Assembly: GCF_025398335.1 (NCBI RefSeq)
Contig: NZ_JAODOO010000022.1
Span: 1 to 44,911, forward strand
Length of the DNA stretch: 44,911 nucleotides
Reading direction: 5' to 3'
Source: Clostridium sp. CX1
Lineage (GTDB): Bacteria > Bacillota > Clostridia > Clostridiales > Clostridiaceae
The position numbers and the translations under genes are program-made. How positions within the stretch are numbered: the stretch's first letter is position 1; the number at the start of each line of letters is the position of its first letter. A model generated the notes under the pieces. That model was not told where the DNA came from, made no database searches, and saw only the letters and a program-made list of their open reading frames with translations. Positions 35,526 through 43,461 of the stretch are shown here, piece by piece.

Positions 35526-36881
35526 TTACTTCCTCCTGCGATATAAATAATTTCCCTTTATATCTGTAAGATTATATGCGCAGAAAGGAATAAGTTTACC
35601 TTCTGGATTTACCACATGTATGCAGCAATCCTTTACTCTCTCTAAATCTATATTCCAAACATCTTGAAAGGCCATACCGGAAATGCTAAAGGAATAATTC
35701 TTAATACTTTGGATAATATCGTCCCAGTTCATGATTTGTGAGGTACCCATTTTAATATTAGAGTTGACATTGTTTCTTTCGGACCAATTTCTAGCCACAA
35801 ACTTTTTTGCTTTTTCCGCTCCAGCTTCTGCTTTTTCACTGCTGCAGCAACAATCACTAGAGTGCTTAGTTACTTGAGATAGCTGTCCATTTCCTTTATA
35901 TATATAGTTACCATGGAAGGAGCAAAAAGAATTTTCACAACCTGGTGGTCTAAAGCTTTCCTCTTGAATTCTTCCCCCAGTCTGCTTTTCTATAGCCCTA
36001 ATCACCTCTGGTATAGTAACTCTATCCTCATCCTTAGGAATATCCGGAATCCTTCCAAAGTAACTTACTGGTTGAAAATGTACTCCTCTTACTGTTGGCA
36101 GATTTTCTAGAGCAAAATCTATAATAGCACCTATGTTGTCTATATTTATTTTAGGAACCAAAGTAGGAACAAGAATCACTCCAATATTATATTTTTTACA
36201 ACTTTCTATAGCCTTTAGCTTTAAGTTGAGAAGTTTTTTTCCTCTTAACTTTTCATATATGCTGTCATCCATACCGTCAAATTGTAGGAAAATAGAATTA
36301 AGACCTGCCTCTTTAAGCTTCTTAAGGTAGTCCTCCTCCTCTGCAATACGGACTCCATTAGTATTTAATTGTATAAAACTAAAGCCTATGGAATGTCCTA
36401 GTCTTATTATTTCTGGTAAATCCTCTCTTACTGTAGGCTCTCCCCCTGATATTTGTATATTGCAATTACCACTAGACTTTAAAACAGATCTATAAAGAAA
36501 CTCTATTTTATCTAGTGTTAATTCACTAAAACTGATGCCAGAATTAGCAAAACAAAAGCTGCAGTTTAAATTACATTTGTCTGTAACCTCTATAAGTGCA
36601 GTGCAGGTATGTTGCCTATGTTCTTTGCATAATCCACAATCAAAGGGACATCCTTTTTCTATCTCTGTAAAGGGAGTTTTAGGGTAGGAAGGTATTTTAT
36701 TTCTAATCCAGCTCTCTATCTTAGGACTATCCCTCCATATAATAGTTTTAAAACTCCCATGATATTCACATTCCTTTTGTAAGTAAACATTCGTTCCCTC
36801 TTTTATTTTTTTTGCTTCTATTTTCTTTAGACAAATAGGACATAAACTTTCTGTTTCAGAAATCACTGTAGCTTTATCCAT
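35526..36881 (-). CDS. trsS: Cys-rich radical SAM protein (TrsS-like)
   Basis: A 451-residue radical SAM enzyme. The SAM-cluster motif CNLNCSFC has Cys103, Cys107 and Cys110, followed by the SAM-binding GGEPTVRED (about 145). Extra Cys groups suggest further metal sites: a zinc-ribbon-like CPIC pair at 14/17 with Cys38, Cys78/82/85/93 just before the radical SAM motif, a C-terminal DCCCSS, and DCCIHVV with a later PFCAYN. I recall this as the TrsS family, some members of which are selenoproteins; here the positions are Cys and no in-frame TGA is needed. The reaction is not known. Its stop precedes the ligase gene by two bases. Confidence 0.82.
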   Translation of the reverse strand: MDKATVISETESLCPICLKKIEAKKIKEGTNVYLQKECEYHGSFKTIIWRDSPKIESWIRNKIPSYPKTPFTEIEKGCPFDCGLCKEHRQHTCTALIEVTDKCNLNCSFCFANSGISFSELTLDKIEFLYRSVLKSSGNCNIQISGGEPTVREDLPEIIRLGHSIGFSFIQLNTNGVRIAEEEDYLKKLKEAGLNSIFLQFDGMDDSIYEKLRGKKLLNLKLKAIESCKKYNIGVILVPTLVPKINIDNIGAIIDFALENLPTVRGVHFQPVSYFGRIPDIPKDEDRVTIPEVIRAIEKQTGGRIQEESFRPPGCENSFCSFHGNYIYKGNGQLSQVTKHSSDCCCSSEKAEAGAEKAKKFVARNWSERNNVNSNIKMGTSQIMNWDDIIQSIKNYSFSISGMAFQDVWNIDLERVKDCCIHVVNPEGKLIPFCAYNLTDIKGNYLYRRRK

Positions 36882-36883
36882 AG

Positions 36884-37336
36884 TTACTCCCTTTCTCCAA
36901 AATCGTATTCATGTTTATATAATATTTCCTGAAGTTTTTCATAGCTTTTTATAAGTATATTGCCGCACTTTATGGGATAACTTACATTGCCCTCACTATC
37001 ACTTATCACATGGGCTCCAACTATATCCCCGCATTCGATACTCTCGAATTCTTCTTCAAACCATTCCATATATTCGTTAATCATTTCATTAAAGGCTTCA
37101 CCTTTACTTTCTCTAGCTTCTCCTTTACCTGCATATAAGGATAAAATACATATACCTCCTGTAACAACTCCACAGGTTCTTTTTGAAAAACCTATGCCGC
37201 CGCAGAGCCCATTTACTGCTTTTATTAAATCCTTGTTTTCCTTTCCCTCTTCCTCTAAAGCCAGCTTAAGAAGTATTTGTGTGCAGCAAAAACCTTCTGA
37301 GGATAGCTTGTAAATATCAAATGCTATATCATTCAT
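36884..37336 (-). CDS. C-GCAxxG-C-C family Cys-rich protein
   Basis: A 150-residue soluble protein with Cys17-Cys18 in EGFCCTQ, then NGLCGGIGFSKRTCGVVTGGICILSLYAG (Cys45, Cys55, Cys63), which is the C-GCAxxG-C-C domain layout, and two more Cys at 102 and 124. Such proteins are thought to bind an Fe-S cluster or metal, usually in redox contexts, but their function is not settled. GGAGG precedes the ATG. It lies between the methyltransferase and the radical SAM gene and ends two bases before the latter starts. I recall the subgroup as DVU_1555. Confidence 0.85.
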   Translation of the reverse strand: MNDIAFDIYKLSSEGFCCTQILLKLALEEEGKENKDLIKAVNGLCGGIGFSKRTCGVVTGGICILSLYAGKGEARESKGEAFNEMINEYMEWFEEEFESIECGDIVGAHVISDSEGNVSYPIKCGNILIKSYEKLQEILYKHEYDFGERE

Positions 37337-37381
37337 CTTATTACCTCCAGATTACTCATATTTATGGAGAACTTTATTATA

Positions 37382-38101
37382 TTAAGTTTTTCTTCCGACT
37401 ATAATGAAATATCCAACCTTACACCTGCGCAAAATTTCTTCAAATTTAGAGGAGTTTATACTGCATTCAGTACTGTTACGCCAAAATATATTCATAGAAC
37501 CATACGTAAAAATAATTTTTATCATCAATTGCTTTAATAAATCTGAACAATCTTTGCAGAGGGCTATTTTAAATCCCTGTCTTATAAACTCCTCTTTTAA
37601 CTCCTCTAAATCATGAAGCCCTCTCATACAGCTATTAAAGGAAAAATCTTTTAATTCGTGAATAAATTGTGGATTCTTGGCATACACATCTGTAGCAATA
37701 AAATACCCATCTTTCGCTAAAACTCTATAGGCTTCAGAAATAACTTTATTTCTGTCCTCCATAAGAGATAATGTACACTCTGCAAAAATCCCTTTCATAC
37801 TGCTTTTTTCAAAGTCTAAAGATTCTCCCCTTCCCTCTACTAAATTAAGTTTTTCATTTCTCTTTTTTCCTATTTCTATTAATTTTCTTGAGGGATCTAT
37901 ACCGACAGCCTCTAATTCATACCTGTCCCATAAATACTCTACAGTAGCTCCCATTCCACAGCCTATATCTAATAGCTTATCTCCCTTTCTAAACTTACAA
38001 AATTCTACAGCCTCATCGGTTAAACAAAATCCCCCTGGTCTCAAGGTAGTTCCTAGAGCTTCCCTCATAGCCCTACTTTCATAAGCATTGCAACTGACCA
38101 T
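37382..38101 (-). CDS. Class I SAM-dependent methyltransferase
   Basis: A 239-residue cytoplasmic methyltransferase with motif I LLDIGCGMGATVEYLW (43-58), the acidic motif at AVGIDPS (about 65-71), and LVEGRGESLDFE then FAECTLSL further on. I recall this subgroup as DVU_1556. The substrate is unknown. A conserved-looking N-terminal Cys4, a mid-protein Cys (ALCKDCSDLL, about 196-205) and a second at the end (ECSINS) are possible metal or thiol sites. It starts two bases after the small redox protein gene. With a radical SAM protein next door it may modify a small molecule or a protein. Confidence 0.87.
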   Translation of the reverse strand: MVSCNAYESRAMREALGTTLRPGGFCLTDEAVEFCKFRKGDKLLDIGCGMGATVEYLWDRYELEAVGIDPSRKLIEIGKKRNEKLNLVEGRGESLDFEKSSMKGIFAECTLSLMEDRNKVISEAYRVLAKDGYFIATDVYAKNPQFIHELKDFSFNSCMRGLHDLEELKEEFIRQGFKIALCKDCSDLLKQLMIKIIFTYGSMNIFWRNSTECSINSSKFEEILRRCKVGYFIIVGRKT

Positions 38102-38103
38102 AA

Positions 38104-38310
38104 TTATTTGTCCTCCAGTCCCTTTTCCACTTCCAGCATTTTACCTGCCGCTAACTCTTCTGTTATAAGTACCATACCGCATTTAGGACATTTCATTAGT
38201 TCCACTTCAAAGTTTCCTCCAAGATAAGTTACATTTGTTTTTCTAAGCTGTAGATTTATACCACAATTAAAACAAATCCAAGGCACTTGCTCTTCACTTT
38301 TAGTATTCAT
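38104..38310 (-). CDS. Small two-CxxC redox or zinc-ribbon protein
   Basis: A 68-residue protein with Cys13-x-x-Cys16 (CFNC) and Cys41-x-x-Cys44 (CPKC), the layout of a zinc ribbon or rubredoxin-like protein. The pair spacing and the GMV after the second CxxC are like rubredoxin-related proteins, but the aromatic core of true rubredoxin is not seen. I recall it as the DVU_1557 family redox protein. GGAGG overlaps the end of the upstream large flavoprotein gene. It may shuttle electrons or bind zinc; which is not clear. Confidence 0.82.
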   Translation of the reverse strand: MNTKSEEQVPWICFNCGINLQLRKTNVTYLGGNFEVELMKCPKCGMVLITEELAAGKMLEVEKGLEDK

Positions 38311-38313
38311 ATT

Positions 38314-40575
38314 TTAGCCCTCCAAAACTTCCATTCTATGACTATAAACATTGTGAACAAGATATTTTTCTTGTTCATATTCATACTCAACCCAATAGGT
38401 CACATTTGCCAATCTTTTTCTAGCTAAAAAATGACCATTGTTAGGATTTACAAATTTCTCTACATTACTTTCAGCATTCTTTATAACCTTTTCCACATCC
38501 TGTAAAAGAATTAATTTATCTTCCATCTTTTCTTCTATAGACTCTGATAAAATAATATTTGCTGCTATTTCTCCACCATGGTGAATGCTTTCACCGTAAA
38601 GCTTTAATAACTCTTCTTTAACCTTAGTCCTATTTAATCTTCTTTCCCATAACTTAGGACCTTTTCTTTCTCCTAACTTTTCTAAGTCCTCACCATAAAT
38701 TAAATCTAAAATATGAAAAGCTCTCTTTCCTTCTAATGAAAATAAATCTCTGCACATTGAACAATAAACTACATAATCTTCCTCTGCTTCATTTATTCTA
38801 TCTTTTATGAATTCCTTTGACTGTTCTTTATTAGCATAATAAATAAGACCCCCATAGCCACAGCACTTAGTTTTTTCTCTTGAGAATTTAAGCTCCTTAA
38901 CAGAATGCCCTAATTTCTTTATGATTTTTCTAACACTATCTTGAAGTGTGCTATCATATCTCGTAGTGCAAGCATCATGTATACTTAAGGTTTTATACTC
39001 ATGTCTACTATTTTCCTGTGGTATTCCACTCTTATCCATAAACTCCCACAGTGAAACACAATTTATTTCTGGTATATAGGTTCTGAATATATTAGAGCAG
39101 GTTGAACAAGCTAGAATTAAAGAAGGCTTACCCATACTCTCCCACTTTTCAATAGTATTTTTAATGCTAGCCTCAAACTCTTTTTTGCGACCTGACCATT
39201 CTGCTGGTGCACCACAACAGCCTAGCATAATACCTACTCCATCTTTAATCTTTGTAGTCAAGTAACTATATATTTTAGAAATATACTCTGGGGAGGAGGC
39301 ACTTAGCTGACATCCTGGAAAGAATAGGTGGCTGCTGCGTTCAAAACCAGGCTGGTGTTTTAATAGAGTAAATTTATCACTATTACTAAATTCCATATCT
39401 TTCAAGGCAAAATCATGGGCGGAAGGAGGCATTTTTTCTTTTTCTACCATACTTTGACGGGTTTCTATAATTATATCCCTCATGTTAAGCTTTGAAGGAC
39501 AAACTTCACCACATAAACCACATAAGCTACAGGAGTTAATCATTTTATTTGCATGGTGATCTCCCAATATAATAGCTTCATTATGATTTATGCTTCTTAT
39601 ATAGCTCTTAGGAGTCATTTTGAATTTTTTTAGGTGTACACATGAATTAACACATTCAAGGCATTGACATCTAATGCATCTCTTTGCCTCTAAAACTGCT
39701 TCCTGTTCACTGTATTCACCTTTATCACTTCTGTTTATAGGCAATATTTTTTCAATATTCTCCGTGTTTAAAGTAAGAGGAGTAGTATAGGAACCTTCAT
39801 TTTCCCTTGATGCAGTCATAGATATTTTTTGAATATACCTGTCTACAGATACAGCTGCTCTTCTTCCTGTAGATATAGAATATATAACTGAATCATTTTT
39901 GTTTACTAAAGTTCCTCCTGCAAATACCCCTGGTATTTTAGTCTGAAATGTGGAATCACTAATCTCCAAATCTTGATGCCATTCTCCTGTATCTATGCAG
40001 ACCGCATCATAGTCCTTTGATATTTTTTGGAGTTCTTCTTCTCCTACTTTACTATTAAACCTTATGGATATTTTTCCTTTTTTGATATGCTCAAGCTCTT
40101 CCTTAAGAAGCTCTGGTGGTAATTGAAAATTCCACATCCTTCCACCTATTTCTGCTTTTTCTTCAAATATAGTCACAGCATAGCCTTTCTTATCTAAATC
40201 TAAGGCAACAGTAAGACCACTTATTCCTCCACCTACTACTGCAACAGTCTTACCATTTTTAGGTATGGGAAATTCTTTTTTTGGAGTTCCATAACCGTGC
40301 TTTATTACTGCTTTTTCAAGTGCACCTATAGATATAGCACCGCCCAAATCTTTTCTGATACAAACCTCTTCACAGGGATGATCACAGATGTTGCATATAA
40401 TTCTTGGAATAGGTACTCTTTTTGCTAAGGTTTTATAGGCCTTTTTAAGATTTCCTTCGCTTACTTCTGCAATAAAGGTCTTTATATCCACATGTATAGG
40501 GCACTGTGCTATACATGGAGATGGTTTATCTGTTATACATAGCTTCTCTTTACTCAACAATTTTTCTAAATCCAT
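38314..40575 (-). CDS. FAD/Fe-S/CCG-domain electron transfer protein
   Basis: A 753-residue multidomain protein. Residues 1-75 form a GltD-like Fe-S region (Cys13, 21, 25, 61, 64, 68, 72). Residues 111-250 are an FAD fold (VVGGGISGL at 114-122, GVFAGG near 216-221). Residues 300-360 have ferredoxin-type Cys groups (300/303/305/308/312 and 349/352/355/359). Residues 422-608 are two CCG repeats (Cys422, 453, 454, 490, 493 and Cys536, 571, 572, 605, 608) as in HdrB and GlpC, which hold a non-cubane Fe-S cluster. The NADPH-binding subdomain of GltD is absent. Residues about 645-753 are an extra domain I do not recognise. It follows Mop and is likely its electron partner. Confidence 0.88.
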   Translation of the reverse strand: MDLEKLLSKEKLCITDKPSPCIAQCPIHVDIKTFIAEVSEGNLKKAYKTLAKRVPIPRIICNICDHPCEEVCIRKDLGGAISIGALEKAVIKHGYGTPKKEFPIPKNGKTVAVVGGGISGLTVALDLDKKGYAVTIFEEKAEIGGRMWNFQLPPELLKEELEHIKKGKISIRFNSKVGEEELQKISKDYDAVCIDTGEWHQDLEISDSTFQTKIPGVFAGGTLVNKNDSVIYSISTGRRAAVSVDRYIQKISMTASRENEGSYTTPLTLNTENIEKILPINRSDKGEYSEQEAVLEAKRCIRCQCLECVNSCVHLKKFKMTPKSYIRSINHNEAIILGDHHANKMINSCSLCGLCGEVCPSKLNMRDIIIETRQSMVEKEKMPPSAHDFALKDMEFSNSDKFTLLKHQPGFERSSHLFFPGCQLSASSPEYISKIYSYLTTKIKDGVGIMLGCCGAPAEWSGRKKEFEASIKNTIEKWESMGKPSLILACSTCSNIFRTYIPEINCVSLWEFMDKSGIPQENSRHEYKTLSIHDACTTRYDSTLQDSVRKIIKKLGHSVKELKFSREKTKCCGYGGLIYYANKEQSKEFIKDRINEAEEDYVVYCSMCRDLFSLEGKRAFHILDLIYGEDLEKLGERKGPKLWERRLNRTKVKEELLKLYGESIHHGGEIAANIILSESIEEKMEDKLILLQDVEKVIKNAESNVEKFVNPNNGHFLARKRLANVTYWVEYEYEQEKYLVHNVYSHRMEVLEG

Positions 40576-40617
40576 TTTCCACCTCTTTATGATGAGATAT
40601 TATTTATTATGGAACTT

Positions 40618-40646
40618 AGAGAGTGAGAATAGAATTCTCACTCTCT
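40618..40646 (-). repeat. Perfect 13-bp hairpin between mop and the flavoprotein gene
   Basis: AGAGAGTGAGAAT (40,618-40,630) pairs with its complement (40,634-40,646) around a three-base loop. It follows the mop stop codon by about 45 bases. The minus-strand sequence after it is not T-rich, so it is a weak terminator at best and may instead stabilise the upstream transcript end. Confidence 0.7.
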
Positions 40647-40692
40647 AGTACTGAAATAATATAGTTACTTAATTATGAACTATAATTTTATG

Positions 40693-43413
40693 CTATTTTT
40701 TAAGTGCTGCTAAAACCTTTTCTGGTAAAGCTGGTAACTCAGTAATTTGTACTCCACAGGCATCATAAATTGCATTAATTATAGAAGCATGAGGTGCTGA
40801 TAATGGCATTTCACCTGCACCTGAAGCACCATATGGACCGTTTGGTCTCTTAGTTTCTTGATAAATTATTTCTATATTGTCAGGTACATCCTTGATTTGT
40901 GGAATTCCACATCCGGTAAGTGTAGTGTGTTTCTTCAAGTCTTCAAAGTCTTCGCTTAAGGCTAATCCAATACCTTGAACTAATCCACCATACATTTGAC
41001 CATCAACTACAAGCTTGTTAACTATAGTTCCTAGATCTGCTATTAAAGTAAGCTTATCTATATTAGTCTTTCCTGTAGTAGTATCTACTTCTACCTCTGA
41101 CATAAGAACACCATACATATAAGTTGGGAATGGGTTTCCTTGACCATCTTTTGGATCTGGAGCATTACAAGGTGCTGTCCATGATCCAGCATATTTTAAA
41201 TCTTTACCTGCAGCTACCATTTCATCATAAGTCATGTAAGTGCCATCAGCTTTTTTCATAGCTGCTAGTAGATTCTCACAAGCAACTCTAGTAGCATTAC
41301 CAGTTACAACGTTAGAACGGCTTCCACCTGCAGGACCGCTATTAGGAGTTTTCTCCATATCATTCATAACTAATTTTATTTTCTCTGGAGCTATTCCTAT
41401 TGGTTTTAAAGTTTCATGAGCTATAGTTAAAGTTCCCATGTCAGCTCCTTGACCATGGTCTTCCCAAGAGTTTCCTACAGTAACTCCTGCTTTAGTTAAC
41501 TCTGCCCATGCATGTGAAGTATCTGGACCATCAAGACCACAACCATAGATTAATAAGGAAGTTCCTACTCCATATTTTTTATCTCCGCCCTTAGCATTCT
41601 TCTCTGCAGCATTTTGCTTAGCTGTCTTATATAGTGGACGTAATTTTTCAATCATACTTGGTAAGCAGATTACGTCTGGATCACAGCCAGTAGGAGTTTT
41701 ATCGCCCTCTCTGTAAACATTCATATATCTCAATTCAAGAGGATCTACCCCCATCTTCTTAGCTAGTTTATCAACTAAAACTTCTGAAGCAAATAAACTC
41801 TGTGGTGAACCATATCCCCTGAATGCTGAACCCCAAGCATGGTTTGTAGCGACTGTTCTTCCGTTTCCTCTTATATTTGGAATGTTATATCCTGCACCCA
41901 TAAATTGTGAACCTCTAGTAGTTACAAGGTCACCAAATTCACAATATGGACCGTGGTCAACGGACCAGTCAGTTTCTAATGCATTGAATTTTCCGCTCTT
42001 GTCAGCACCTAACTTAAGATGCATAAAGAAAGGAGATCTCTTTCCAGTATAAGTTATTTGTTGATACATATTGAATTCCAAGAATACTGGTCTCTTTGTT
42101 ACTAATGCTGCTACCCCAAGAAGACCTTCCATAGTTGGACTAAATTTATATCCGAAAGTACCACCTGTAGGATTTTGAACTATTATTACGTCCTCTAGAG
42201 GAACTCCTATACCATCTGCTACCATAAGCGCATGGAAATGAAGTGCTACACTCTTTGAATGTATAACTAATTTCCCATCTTCGTTAAAATAAGCAAATCC
42301 AACATCTGGTTCTAGTGGAAGGTGTGGTTGTCTTCCTACATATGAATCATCTTCAACTACATATTCTAATGAATCCATTAAAGGTTTTGTATCTTCACCT
42401 TTTATAGTAGAACATTCAAAATAAATATTTGGTGTTCCAGGATGAATTTCTATAGCATCTTCAGCCATAGCTGCTGGAGCACTCATGTACGCTGGTAATT
42501 CTTCTAATTCCACTTTAACTTTTGCTGCTGCTGCTTCTGCTTGACATGGTGTATCAGCAAGAACCATAGCTATAGCATCACCAAATTGGAATACCTTTTT
42601 ATCATTTAATATTGGTCTTTCTAGTCCATCTCCTTTATTAGATGGGAAAGCCAATCCATTTATTCTATTAGTTCCCGGTACATCCTTATATGTTAGAACT
42701 CTATAAACACCAGGCATTTTTTCTGCTTCTGAAGTATCTATAGATAATATATTTGCATGAGATACTGTTGCTTGTACTAATTTAATGTGTAATGTATTTT
42801 CTGGAAGTTTTAATCCTAAATCTGCTCCAAAATCCCAAGTTCCTGTTACTTTTGCTAGTGCAGAAGGACGTATAGCCTTTGAACCTAAAAGACTTTCTCC
42901 CTTTGGAAGCTTACTCCATAATTCTTCTTTTGTTACTTCTCCACGGATTAACCTTGCTGCTTCCATAACTGCATCAACTAATGGCTTATATCCTGTACAT
43001 CTACATAGATTTCTATTTTTCTGGAACCAAGCTCTAACATCTTCTCTTGTTGGATTGTTATCACTTTCAAGTAGTGCTTTAGCTGAAACTATAAATCCAG
43101 GTGTACAGAAACCGCATTGTGCTGCACCATGTATCATCCAAGCTAGTTGTAATGGATGAAGATGTTTTTGGTCTCCAACTCCTTCTATAGTTATAATTTC
43201 TGCTTCATCAGGAACTCTTTTCATTCTAGTTATGCAAGATCTTACAACCTTGCCATTTAAAATTACAGAACAAGCTCCACATTCTCCTTTTCCACAACCT
43301 ACCTTAGTACCTGTTAAAAGTAATTGTTTTCTTAAAACATCAGATAAAAGCCCCTCTGCTTCTGCAATAACAGTTCTTTGAACCCCATTAATAGTTAAAT
43401 TCTTTTTTATCAT
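40693..43413 (-). CDS. mop: Molybdopterin-dependent aldehyde oxidoreductase
   Basis: A 906-residue xanthine-oxidase-family enzyme oxidising aldehydes to carboxylates with a Mo-cytosine-dinucleotide cofactor. The Fe-S ligands Cys40, 45, 48, 60 and Cys100, 103, 137, 139 fall at the same positions as in Desulfovibrio gigas Mop (907 residues), as does the catalytic Glu868 in GASGAGEMPL. There is no FAD domain, again as in Mop. The Mo domain runs from about 190 to the end with KFSPTMEG and AWGSAFRGYGSPQ. A longer frame from TTG at 43,431 overlaps the AAAGGAG site, so the ATG at 43,413 is the start. It is cytoplasmic or loosely associated and needs the maturation genes downstream. Confidence 0.95.
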   Translation of the reverse strand: MIKKNLTINGVQRTVIAEAEGLLSDVLRKQLLLTGTKVGCGKGECGACSVILNGKVVRSCITRMKRVPDEAEIITIEGVGDQKHLHPLQLAWMIHGAAQCGFCTPGFIVSAKALLESDNNPTREDVRAWFQKNRNLCRCTGYKPLVDAVMEAARLIRGEVTKEELWSKLPKGESLLGSKAIRPSALAKVTGTWDFGADLGLKLPENTLHIKLVQATVSHANILSIDTSEAEKMPGVYRVLTYKDVPGTNRINGLAFPSNKGDGLERPILNDKKVFQFGDAIAMVLADTPCQAEAAAAKVKVELEELPAYMSAPAAMAEDAIEIHPGTPNIYFECSTIKGEDTKPLMDSLEYVVEDDSYVGRQPHLPLEPDVGFAYFNEDGKLVIHSKSVALHFHALMVADGIGVPLEDVIIVQNPTGGTFGYKFSPTMEGLLGVAALVTKRPVFLEFNMYQQITYTGKRSPFFMHLKLGADKSGKFNALETDWSVDHGPYCEFGDLVTTRGSQFMGAGYNIPNIRGNGRTVATNHAWGSAFRGYGSPQSLFASEVLVDKLAKKMGVDPLELRYMNVYREGDKTPTGCDPDVICLPSMIEKLRPLYKTAKQNAAEKNAKGGDKKYGVGTSLLIYGCGLDGPDTSHAWAELTKAGVTVGNSWEDHGQGADMGTLTIAHETLKPIGIAPEKIKLVMNDMEKTPNSGPAGGSRSNVVTGNATRVACENLLAAMKKADGTYMTYDEMVAAGKDLKYAGSWTAPCNAPDPKDGQGNPFPTYMYGVLMSEVEVDTTTGKTNIDKLTLIADLGTIVNKLVVDGQMYGGLVQGIGLALSEDFEDLKKHTTLTGCGIPQIKDVPDNIEIIYQETKRPNGPYGASGAGEMPLSAPHASIINAIYDACGVQITELPALPEKVLAALKK

Positions 43414-43461
43414 ATACCTGTCTCCTTTCAAGGATAAATAAAAATATATTATATTAAAAAA

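Noticed and set aside
35526-36881. Selenocysteine in the radical SAM protein
   Set aside because: The frame is open without any in-frame TGA and the relevant positions are Cys codons; no SECIS-like element was needed or sought further.
38314-40575. Reading the large flavoprotein as glutamate synthase small subunit or NADPH oxidoreductase
   Set aside because: It has a GltD-like start, but the NADPH domain is missing and CCG repeats follow, with no glutamate synthase large subunit nearby.
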